From Trichoplusia ni (Eukaryota > Arthropoda > Insecta > Lepidoptera > Noctuidae), in NCBI RefSeq assembly GCF_003590095.1, contig NC_039478.1, positions 3,038,001-3,102,000 on the forward strand: 64,000 nucleotides of DNA. Reading direction: 5' to 3'. Position numbers and translations under genes: made by a program. Every line of letters starts with the position of its first letter. The first letter of the stretch is position 1. This document shows positions 36,501 to 43,118 of this stretch, in pieces. A model generated the notes under the pieces. It was not told the DNA's origin. It did not search any database and saw only the letters and a list, made by a program, of their open reading frames with translations.

Positions 36501-37407
36501 TATCGTTATCAGAAGACATCTTCAAAACACTGGAGAATGTTCTAGCTAAATCGTTTATAGCATCTAGGCGAGCTTCGTAAGCCTTTTTTTCAATTGCCGC
36601 TGCGTAGGCCCCTTCTTCACCTGCAGCGCAAGGAAAGCTTCTCAGGCGTTCAATAATAAAACGAAGTTCCGCCCTTATATCTTTTGGATTGAAAGTACGG
36701 AGCCTTGCGCAGTCAAACTGTCCGAACGCGTCCAACACAATATTTCTCGTATTCAAAATATCTTTCACAGAGTAATTACAAATACAAATCTCTATTAATA
36801 ATTCTTCAGGCAATGAATCTAGTCGAAGTTCGTTTCCAATAAATGAAATTATACTCGAAACACCATTTTCCATTACTTTATAAAAGAATCCATCACATAG
36901 AACTTTACTGATAGTCTGACACACATAACTTTAGTCTGTTAACTTCACCACAACCGTCCGAGGCGACGTGTCAGCCTCAACTGCATCGTAAGTTAGGATG
37001 CGACTGGGATAATTCCCGTTTTTATACATCCCGGCGCATCGACAGGACCGCCCTGAAGTTGCGCAGGGATCCCATTTACGCTATAAAACAAGCTGGAGGG
37101 TGGAGAGCGGGGGAACTATTTGGTAGCAATTACTTTGAATAGACATAAATAAAGAAATTTACCTTTTCATCCTTCTTCTTATGAATATAAATAACGAGCC
37201 CAGAATATTCGAGATCCACAACCTTTTTAAATCCTTCCGAGCAAGGAGCTCTACAGCTTTGGCAACATCTTAAAACAAAATAAAGGCATTAAATATGATA
37301 AGCGACAGTGGTTAACCGGCACTTTTTTACTTCTCAATAAAATACAATATCTACAATACGAATTGTAAACAATGAATAATAATATCTTACCCAGTTTTCT
37401 CCCCCAT
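18555..37407 (-). CDS. Glutamate-rich protein 6 (ERICH6)-like protein with C-terminal FAM194 domain, 8 exons
   Basis: Exons on the minus strand are 37407-37391, 37268-37163, 27390-27297, 26947-23406, 21257-21159, 20995-20818, 20426-20288 and 19137-18555. All introns are GT/AG and all phases agree, giving 1585 codons plus TAG. The start is the ATG at 37407, six codons before the first donor. Residues 7-15 hold a Cys cluster, and CxxC motifs lie at about 79-82, 108-111 and 121-124, which suggests one or two zinc-binding folds. The middle (about 160-1200) is Lys/Pro/Ser-rich and repetitive. Residues 1254 to about 1500 resemble the FAM194 domain of vertebrate ERICH6 proteins: a KGWTKLP block, YDSGVRLADIDDNGRGHWYY, QRYVVYSSGEENE, a GNGVVYD block and GPPGRWKWHTLNDPPVLQ. 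The family's function is poorly known; a ciliary or sperm role is only my guess. Intron 2 (9772 bp) contains another gene. The exon 6 donor (G/GTTGGT) is weak, but it is the only choice that keeps the frame open. Domain identity is confident; the repeat-rich middle has no assigned role. Confidence 0.87.
21397..21690 (+). mobile_element. Helitron-like element in intron 5 region downstream of the FAM194 exons, with internal ACACGCAGAG repeats
   Basis: It starts CATCCCTACTAATATTATAA, contains GCGAAAGTAACTCTGTCTGT and GCTTTCACGTCTAAACC, and ends near GCGCGGATGAAATCGCG. The start also occurs at 39814. Four tandem copies of a 10-base ACACGCAGAG unit lie at 21471-21510. The element sits in intron 4 of the ERICH6-like gene (between exons 21257 and 23406). 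Confidence 0.5.
22085..22157 (-). mobile_element. tRNA-like SINE head in intron 4 of the ERICH6-like gene
   Basis: On the minus strand a box A-like TGGCCTGTGGG (22149-22139) and box B-like GGTTCGAGTCC (22105-22095) are spaced as in a tRNA. There is no good acceptor stem, so I call a SINE or tRNA relic. Confidence 0.45.
23081..23190 (+). repeat. Dispersed GC-rich repeat, copy 1 (GATCCCGCCGCGTCTGCTC)
   Basis: GACTCGCGATCCCGCCGCGT through CGTGAGTAAACCGTTACATC is found as a close reverse complement at 54903-55011. It is about 110 bp, GC-richer than its surroundings, and lies within intron 4 of the ERICH6-like gene. Confidence 0.65.
25095..25475 (-). repeat. Coding 36-bp minisatellite: ten 12-residue GPPKD-x-MRGAAK units
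   Basis: Inside exon 4 of the ERICH6-like gene (residues about 563-690), a 12-residue unit of the form xMRGAAKGPPKD repeats ten times in tandem with small changes (PMRG, TMRG, SMRG, LLSG, PLSG; AAK or ADK). Isolated copies (PMYGAAKAPPK, PMHGAAKAPPK) occur about 70 and 150 residues further on. The region just before it carries looser units around SPRDTxQxSAKxxPK. The array is strongly basic and probably disordered. The DNA period is 36 bp, so copy number can change by slippage or unequal exchange without breaking the frame. Confidence 0.9.
27603..27904 (+). mobile_element. Helitron-like non-autonomous element, apparently full length
   Basis: It begins TACTAATATTATAAAACTGA with GTTTGTTTGTTTGTTTATGT and ends GGAGGAAGTCACGGGCAACAGCTAGT. 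The termini match those of the copy at 316-522. The body is about 300 bp and non-coding. Confidence 0.6.
28140..28315 (+). repeat. Dispersed repeat (CGAAACGGCTCGACCGATT type), copy 1
   Basis: The order CGAAACGGCTCGACCGATT, GGTAGGTCTGAGAAGTGGAC, AAAATATATTTTTC and an AGCAACAATTGCTGGGACAGCT end is shared with 55500-55670. Confidence 0.5.
28545..28835 (+). mobile_element. LINE-type tail or related non-autonomous element
   Basis: It starts CTAGCTGACCCAGCAAACGT and ends with CACGGAAATTTTATATATTAG, after a TCTCAGACCTACTGAATACG block and AAGCCGTTTCGGAGGAGTACG. I know these end sequences as a very common lepidopteran repeat. There is no open frame. Confidence 0.5.
31541..31566. repeat. TA dinucleotide run
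   Basis: A short (TA)n microsatellite flanked by related TATA-rich bases, in the 3' flank of the nested repeat-protein gene. Confidence 0.8.
31675..36873 (-). CDS. Unrecognised large tandem-repeat protein, intronless, nested in intron 2 of the ERICH6-like gene
   Basis: A single open frame of 1732 codons ends at TAA 31675-31677. The first in-frame ATG is at 36873; the frame stays open 17 codons further upstream but has no ATG before a stop. I do not recognise the protein. Residues 1-110 are non-repetitive and predicted helical; LDSLPEELLIEICICNYSVKDILN near residues 17-40 resembles a degenerate F-box, which is a weak guess. Residues about 140-490 hold about two dozen 14-residue units of the type NPDEQQNVPEPATL. 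An acidic linker rich in E/V/A/P follows. Residues about 770-1700 hold about 22 units of 37-45 residues around PRPEWHISEEPNV and CTYTATREPSPTFATLR. The C-terminus is basic (KKRRRSRRK), a possible nuclear signal. The overall make-up suggests a disordered, scaffold-like or structural protein. The intact frame over 5.2 kb of repeats argues for selection on the protein. Expression cannot be judged from sequence. Confidence 0.8.
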   Translation of the reverse strand: MENGVSSIISFIGNELRLDSLPEELLIEICICNYSVKDILNTRNIVLDAFGQFDCARLRTFNPKDIRAELRFIIERLRSFPCAAGEEGAYAAAIEKKAYEARLDAINDLARTFSSVLKMSSDNDNLPSGSNNEVAANNQNIQDPPRQDPQEQEHIQLPAMQNPNEQETIEERPTQKPDLLEDIPESALLNLDEQHQPQELLRTSPEEMVTVDPDELPTIQQPVTLDLLDHQNISESSTLHSVALQNIPETVIINSNEQQNTPAHEILNPNEQQNIPGPATPTHDEQKNILRPETPNPDEQQNVPEPATLNPDEKQNISVPATPTIDEQQNIPTPATLNPHEQQNVPEPEALNREEQQNVTEPSTLSPHEQLNVPGPAALNPDEHQNVLELPALNPDEQQNVLETLALNPHEQQNVPGLSTLNPDEQLNILGSSTPNLDEQQNVPGPSTLNSDEQQNFPGPATLHPDEQLSIPEFSIQNPDELQTKQEPVIQIPDEQLYWGHESFGRPEAEDFFEHNLEDSESPQLTIDEPADLLLAFEAAPAREMAEEPDFDEIVQSIVECGRNMRRSIEAAAVEEVAANEEIPVLEEVGALEEIRLPEVVRAPVVVQGHELAGPPDILPLEVVEAPHVVEAPDNLEAPGLPTFGMREVKQKSERVVSPNIFGNIVDVPARFGPPAKTSRIIEVKHGPVIRVRTTELLNEIPEELATQPDNRENPAERLIYDEGPYGRTGRETCARTSFVPIRNRRTRATSVTCTYTATSAATAAIAMSTIPTSESPSILSSLSRPEWQIDEPNVTSTYTATSATQAYSTPESPIVPPRLPRPDWYIEEDPNLTATYSGTGATRDYSTPESSIVSSRLPRPDWYVSENPNLTRVYAGPSGSRPYNSPESTIVSSHLPRTEWHTSEEPKVTCTYTGTREPSPAIRTLRTSTAESTHVSSYLPRPEWHISEEPNVTSTYTASRESCPPVPTRRPTTIEPTSFSSYLSRPEWHISEDPNVTCTYTATREPSPTISTRRTSTAESINFSSYLPRPEWHISEERNVTYTETREPSPTISTRRTSTAESTNFSLYIPRPEWHVSEEPEASCTYTATGDHTFASLRTSTAESANISARSPQPDQHTSEEPYRTCTYTAKREHSPTFATLRTSTSESTTVLARSPRPEWHISEEPDVSCTYTTTREPSPTFATLRTSTSESTTVLSRSPRPEWHISEEPDVSCTYTTTRGPSPTFATLRTSTSESTTVLSRSPRPEWHISEEPDVSCTYTTTRGPSPTFATLRTSTAESATVLSRSPRREWHISEEPNVSYSYTATREPSPTFAILRPTTVESAAVSSRSPRPEWHTSEQPNVTCTYAATRESSPTFATLVRPTTAEPTIVSPRLPRPERDIIKEPKALKKPRRTIPTRQTSIFESANLASRLPRPEWHISEEPNVVSTYTAPSESSPTFTTLVRPTTAERTNVSPRSPRPERDIIEEPEATGTYTASKKPRRAIPPRRTSNFESTNVASRTPRPEWHSSEEPNVSRTHTATSPTFATLRPTTSERTNVSLLSPRAAGHFIEETKTTGTYTASKKPRRAIPTRRKSIIESTNVASRTPRPEWYSSEEPNVSRTHTATSPTFATVRPTTAALTNVSPRLLRSEGHVTEEPKATRSYTASRQPTRTIPTRSTSIFEPTNVSSGLTRPEWHVSGEPSETDTHTLRQSTRLSRLRPPIWVPEKPAKEETQTPSTAKKRRRSRRK
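31720..34550 (-). repeat. Coding tandem array of ~114-135-bp units (PRPEWHISEEPNV type), about 22 copies
   Basis: Each unit begins near PRPEWHISEEPNV, passes through (S/T)CTYTATREPSPTFATLR and ends (T/S)T-x-E-S-x-x-V-S-S-R. Three neighbouring periods near 33049, 33181, 33313 and 33445 are exactly 132 bp apart and almost identical in DNA. Units nearer the gene's 3' end alternate between this type and a second type with ERDIIEEPKATGTYTASKKP and RRAIPTRRTS, giving dimers of about 80 residues. Confidence 0.9.
35385..36440 (-). repeat. Coding 42-bp minisatellite (14-residue PDEQQNVPxPxTL units)
   Basis: About 24 tandem units of 14 residues fit the pattern N-P-D/H-E-Q-Q-N-V/I-P-x-P-x-T-L. The central units are the best conserved; the first six (gene 5' side) and the last two have decayed. 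The units are acidic and Gln/Pro-rich. On the plus strand the array appears as repeated TTTTGCTGTTCGTCTGGGTT-like blocks every 42 bases. Confidence 0.9.
36873..36926 (-). promoter_or_regulatory. Upstream ORF whose stop overlaps the main start (TAATG)
   Basis: An ATG at 36926 opens a 17-codon frame ending in TAA at 36875-36873. The last A of that stop is the A of the proposed main ATG, giving TAATG. A second short frame starts at 36986 (13 codons, TGA). Such an overlap could allow reinitiation or damp translation of the repeat protein. It could also mean that the true start is elsewhere. Confidence 0.4.
37019..37026 (-). promoter_or_regulatory. TATA box of the nested repeat-protein gene
   Basis: TATAAAAA on the minus strand lies about 146 bases upstream of the proposed ATG (36873), in intron 2 of the host gene. 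A CAGT initiator-like motif follows at 37003-37006. The placement suits an independent intronic promoter. The implied leader of about 125 bases contains two short upstream frames. Confidence 0.5.
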
Positions 37408-38449
37408 ACTTATTGGATTATTTCGTCTTCATGACAGAAATAAATTGACAGAGTATTGTCATAACAAAGTAACATAATTTGTTTTAATATATACTAGACA
37501 TAAAAATTAAAATATTAGGACTAAATAAGAAAATAACCGTTGAAATTAAGCTAAAAACTTGAGTGGTTACAATAATATCATCTAAATCTAGTGGGTCACC
37601 GTATTTAAATTAGTTTAGTTATTAAAACTATGTAAATAAAACACAAAACGTATAGAAGTCTTATGACTTATTTAAACCATCCCGCCATTTTAAGCTAAGC
37701 ATAGTCTTTCCGCTGTGAATGAACTCGGTCAAAATTGAATGACTGTGTAGAAAATGTTGCAAGTATAGAAAATAATGTAAAATTTTATTTGTTTTCGTTT
37801 TCATTTGACTTAGATATCACAGTACTGGAAAGTGCAGACTGAATGCGAAATGGTTACTTGATAGAAATAAAAATGTTGATGCATTTTAGAGATTGAAATT
37901 TTACCTCGACATATGTACAGTGTTTGGTTTACTGGTGAATATTTTAATATATTTTACTTCTATCTATTTACAGCGTTTCTGGTCTGATCATTTAATATCG
38001 TATTAAGTTATAAGATATTTAATTTTATGAAGCCTTAAGTATATAACGGTTATTTTAACCCTCACCATACCTATTCACTTCACCATATCATAATAATTAT
38101 CTGAGTAAAGATATAGTAGAAGCTGCTTTTTTTTCATCAGTAAATTATAAAGAGTAGACTATTTATAATTAATTTATAATATATAAAAATATTAAAGTAC
38201 ATGCGTAAGTTTAAAAAAAATGGCATGGATAAGTAATTTAATTTTTTGTTCTTATCTTTTCCAGGGGCATATATTTGTGTTTTAGTAAGTTACTATTCTT
38301 ACTATTAACGTTATGGCAACCCTGTGCCAGCCCGAAATCATTCGATAGAACGAAATAATGTCATCAAACAGTGACAGTTTGGTTATCTTAAAAATCGTCA
38401 AGAAAAAGGAAATCTTTTGAGGAATTTGCTAATTTAATTACCTTCCACA
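37408..38449. promoter_or_regulatory. Intergenic region between divergent ERICH6-like and LETMD1 starts
   Basis: The start codons of the two genes point away from each other across 1042 bases. The region should hold both promoters and 5' leaders. I see no clear TATA box or tandem elements; it is plain AT-rich sequence. Confidence 0.5.
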
Positions 38450-41342
38450 ATGCCTTTACAACGTGTTGTGGCTTTGTCTAATCTTATTCATCAATCAAAT
38501 CGTACGAGTTTAGTAGTAAATACAAAATATCATCAGTTGAATAAGTACAAGTGAGTAGATTAATTCAATATACGCAATATTTTGTGGTAAACAACATGCT
38601 TTGTAGCCAAGACGGCTTTATTTTTAACTGTTGTTTGCTAAAAGGAGAATAATGCGTAGATCACACGTATAAACAAGTACGACGGGCAATGCAATACTAG
38701 TAATGAATTCTTACATCATTCACATAAGATTGAAATCCTATTCTTCTTGTCAATGCTAAGAAGGCTTTCCGTGCATGTTTGAGTTCCTAAATAATTGTCA
38801 TTTGCTTTTTCTTACAGATGTCTAACCATTAATAGATTAAAACACACCAAAGTACTGAAGAGTGAAAAAGAAAAATTACACACATATGTTATTCAACGGT
38901 ACATTGAATATGTTAAGAACTACACAAGAGTTTTAGAAAATAGGTTCCCTACAGCAGTGAAAATGTATAGAGTTTTCAGTGTAGGTATCAAAGATTTTCT
39001 GACAGACTTGAAAAAATACATTTCCTTACGTATTAAAATCACTAGAGACCAAGGATTTACAAAGATGAGCCGCCAAGAAATTGAATTGTATCAGAAAATG
39101 CCATCAGATATGTGGAGGATAGCCCCAGTTTTAATATTATCTGCAATACCATTTGGGAATTATATAATATTTCCTCTAGCGTAAGTATCTGATGTTACTT
39201 TTTCAAGGTTATGAGTCGGACACTTTGTGATTGATTATAAACATATAACCAAATGTATTATTTTAAAGTAATACCTGACTGTTGCTGATAATAAAAGTGA
39301 AATAGATTAATTTATTAAATATTGTTTACACTCTTACCACATTTAGTTGTTAATTTTGTAAAACAAATATAATAATTACGAACACTAAAATATTCCAGAT
39401 TTTTAAAACCAAGAACGCTACTGTGCTCTCATTTCTGGTCAATACAGCAAAAAGTAGAATTTTCGACGCAAGACTTGGTAGAACGTCTGAGGAATAACAA
39501 GCCAGTGTTTCGAGCTTTGCAAGCAAAACTAGATTCAATACCAAATGGTGATCTTAAAGATAAATGGAAGAATGTTGTAGCTCAGCTTGGTTCTGGAGTT
39601 CATCCTACACCTGAGGATATATTGTTGTGTAAAGAATTATTCGCAAAAGAACCGTATCAGCTAAGCCACTTGACCTACAATCATGCGGTAAGTTCTCTTC
39701 ATCTGTCGCCTTGTATTTTTCTACACTCCTGTTACTAACATGACTTGAGGAATGGAGTATTTCAATGTACCAATCTGAACTGTGTGTTTTTCACTTAACC
39801 AAATGATCATATCTCATCCCTACTATATAATATTATAAATGCGAAAGTAACTCCGTCTGTCTGTTATGCTTTCACGTCTAAACCATTAACACTGTTAACA
39901 TTGGAACAGAGATAGAGTTGACCTTGAGAAAGAACATAGGATACTTTTCATCCTACAACAACATAGGATACTTTAAATTTCGATTCATTCATGTTAATAT
40001 ATTTAGTACATCAGTAATATTTACCTTGCTGTGAGCCTGCCTATGTTATGTTTCATGACAGCCTGAGTCGAATTAATTGTTTTCAATACTAATAATAATT
40101 GTAATGTGCTTAGTGTTCTTTAAATGCATTTGCAAAAGTCATTTACATGCTTCTGTTTCATAAGAATTGCGATTGTGATTTGTTTTGATAATGCATGTGA
40201 TATATAGAGCATAGAATTGCCACATACTAGGCGACGTAGCGATTCGACTGATGATTGCAATGCATTGCCATGCGAGAGACCTTGCATGGCTATTGAGGGT
40301 TAGTTGATAAGAGTGAAACTACCCAATACCTTCCCCGAAGGGCATGCTACGCGTCCAGAGTGGCTGAAATATTGTGTATTTAAATAATATGAACCTAAAT
40401 TCTATGTGCGCAATACGTAAGAGTACGACTATCTGACCGTCCTAATGTTCAACTGGCTTTACCCGCCAAGCTGTATGTTTATAGGGAGCCATTATTGACA
40501 ATACTCTCATTCTTCTATTAGACTAAAGTAATATAAATCCTTGCACTGCAATATAAATCTATATGTATACTTAAATGACTCAGCTATTAGTTCAATGTGG
40601 CTGATGCGAGGCGATAGCACATTTGCTCTCCTAGCATGACTTGCGATACGTTGTGATTCTTAATTCAATTTCATTCGTTCAAGTAGAAAAATCATTTAAA
40701 ACAAAGAACATAAAACAACAGCAAAACAAAAAGAAATGATTTATGTTACAAGTTTGTAAAATCAACATGCTATAAGCTAAATATTCTTCTTATAATATGA
40801 GTCTGGCGAATGTTTTTAATTTAGTGCTTAATCCAGAATAATTTTAAAAGCGTTATTTAATTTTGTGTTGAAAAGCTTACGTTTATGATATCAATGCACA
40901 GACTGTAGAATGGGCTCACACCAGATCAGATAGCAAAATGTGTGTTGATTAAACTTTCTGTGAGCACAAAATGATGACAATGAATGTTTAAACTAATTAT
41001 TGTTGATCACAATTCCAGGGTCACTTACTCAAGATGCATGGACTAAGAAGAACGTTATTTAGAACGAGTAAATTAAAATACAGAGCCTTCCTACTACTCG
41101 AGATGGATAAGGCAATTGAAAGGGAAGGCGGAGTTGAAGCTCTCACCATGGAGACCTTAAGGAACGCGTGCCTGATCAGAGGACTTAACGGCAGTCACTT
41201 AACAAACCAAGAAATGAAAAACTGGCTTCAAAAATGGCTCACAATCTCACAAAATGTAGATAAAACCTCATATTCCTTACTTTTACATAGTCCTATTCTA
41301 TTAGCATACAATCATCCCCAAAATTGGGTGCTCATCTATTAG
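38450..41342 (+). CDS. LETMD1: LETM1 domain-containing protein 1 (LETMD1/HCCR-1) homologue
   Basis: The exons are 38450-38550, 38818-39180, 39399-39687 and 41019-41342, with GT/AG introns and consistent phase, giving 358 codons plus TAG. That is close to the roughly 360 residues of the vertebrate protein. The start ATG has a good CCACAATG context. Residues 1-45 are basic and lack acidic residues, as in a mitochondrial presequence. A hydrophobic span at about 134-155 (RIAPVLILSAIPFGNYIIFP) followed by PRTLLCSHFWS is the family signature at the inner-membrane span. Residues 156-358 form the LETM1-like (ribosome-binding) domain, with RTLFRTSKLKYRAFLLLEMD and EALTMETLRNACLIRGL blocks. LETM family proteins act at the mitochondrial inner membrane in ion balance and respiratory-chain upkeep. 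The gene appears intact. It is divergent from the ERICH6-like gene and has the thrombospondin-repeat gene downstream on the same strand. Confidence 0.93.
39688..41018 (+). other. LETMD1 intron 3
   Basis: A 1331-base GT/AG intron. Apart from the truncated element at 39814-39960 I see nothing structured in it. Confidence 0.7.
39814..39960 (+). mobile_element. 5' fragment of a Helitron-like element in LETMD1 intron 3
   Basis: CATCCCTACTATATAATATT, GCGAAAGTAACTCCGTCTGT and GCTTTCACGTCTAAACCATT match the element at 21397. The CTAGT end is not seen, so the copy appears truncated. Confidence 0.5.
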
Positions 41343-42061
41343 GGAAGGTCTGAAGTGGAAACGGCAACGATTTTACAATAACTGGTAATTAGATTACGAA
41401 TTATTGAGATGAGTGTCGATCAACAATCATATTGGATCTACGTTTTTATGCGTTGATTTGATTCCATTGTCGTTTCCACTCTGTTTGTCGATAAGACAGC
41501 CATTATTTATACGCTTTAGGTTATTCAAGAGGTACAAGAGGTAAAATACACAATGGCTATAGTCTTAGTAAAGTTTGTTCAGAATATATCGTTAAATGAA
41601 AGTATAATCATTGGCTACTTCGAGTTTCGCGTAACCTCTTGTATAAAAACCGTTATTGTAACTGAGGCAATATCTAGCAATTATATATATGTATATTTAT
41701 TTATTGATATTTATGGGAAAGCTTAGCTGTGAATTTATTTTGTCATAGTGTTCATAATTTTGATTAAGACATTTGAAGTGGATTAAGATGATTTCCAACT
41801 TGCTCTCAAGACTATTAAGAGATTTTTCAATGTCTGAACCTAATAGTGGTAAATAATTATAAATGTCTAAAGTAACATTGAAGTCTTCCGCTACACATAA
41901 AAGAAATTCTTATTTTTCTTCAAAAGTGATTAATTCTTCTAACTGTTATAATTGTTGCCTATTACTCTTGTTAACTATCATTGATTATATATTTACCTGA
42001 GCTGTTTTCAAAACGTTTGTTGTTCTGTTAATTGTGAAGAAGCAATAATTTAGCTTAGACT

Positions 42062-42067
42062 AATAAA
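42062..42067 (+). terminator. Poly(A) signal AATAAA downstream of LETMD1
   Basis: AATAAA lies about 720 bases after the LETMD1 stop, with a T-rich stretch shortly downstream. A 3' UTR of that length is plausible. Other AT-rich candidates cannot be excluded. Confidence 0.4.
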
Positions 42068-42798
42068 CCTAGATGTTTTATAAAAAGCTTTGCTTTATTT
42101 CTGTGGGTAGATTGAACTGATAAGTAGAGTGCAACGTTTTGTTAGTGTGCAGATATGATGTTCAGGCCAATTTGTAATTGCTGGGAGGCTAGAAAGGCAG
42201 TCACTCCTTGTAAAGCACCAGTGCTTAGCTAAAATAGTTTGTAACAGGCTAGTATGATGACAAATGACTAGGAAATAGAATGCACATAAATTTCTTAGCT
42301 GTTTTTGTTTTTAGATATTGGTTGCATAACAAAACAATGAAAAAGCAATCAAATATTACCACCATCTTACAATTTGTAAAATATGAAAATATATTTTATT
42401 TAAACATACCTAATTGAAACTAAGCTTAAATTCATTTAGTAAATTGGATTCAAACGTCGCATGAAAATACTTCCTTTTAGAATAAAATCTTAATGGTGCA
42501 ATTTCTAACTGTTACACTATGTATCGAACCCTCTCAATTTCGTATCTAACAATTTCTAAAATTGTATTTTCATTATTCAATGGCAACAAATTCTGCAATG
42601 AATACCTTACCTCGGTCCTTTTACCCACAGAAACAATGTAAGCGATATAAGTTATATTAATATGTGGTATAACCACATAAGCACAATTGTGATTGAAATA
42701 GCACCACGGTAAAACTATGTTCTTAAGTCTGTTAATGGACTACAAATAGTTCATCGAATATTATAGAAAATAGTATCTATTATAGGCAAACATACAGA

Positions 42799-43118
42799 TA
42801 ATAGGGATGATGACTGGGTATGAAAAAAAAAGGTCATTAGCCCCTCAGTTAGATAATTGAAGAGTATGATACAGGAAGTTTTTCCTTTTTCAGAAAAACT
42901 AGAATTGACAAAGATTAACTGCGTTAAAGTTTAGGAAAGGGGGCTTGTGACGTAACGATATGGTAAAATTTATACTCAATCGTGATGTCACGCGTAAGTT
43001 TCATTCACTGTAATTTGGTCAATTTATGTTTGCGGGAAAAATTTAAAAATACGTATCCATTATTATACGAAAACTACAAGAAGGACACTGCAAAAAAAAA
43101 TTGTCATCATCCCTATTG
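42799..43118 (-). mobile_element. 320-bp MITE, copy 2 (inverted relative to copy 1)
   Basis: The reverse complement of 16293-16612 over its whole length. It begins ATAATAGGGATGATGAC and ends GTCATCATCCCTATTG. Copy 2's termini match each other better than copy 1's, so it is probably the younger or better preserved copy. Confidence 0.7.

Noticed and set aside
36874..36924. Start of the nested gene at the GTG at 36924
   Set aside because: Non-ATG starts are rare in animal nuclear genes; ATG 36873 is the first in-frame ATG.
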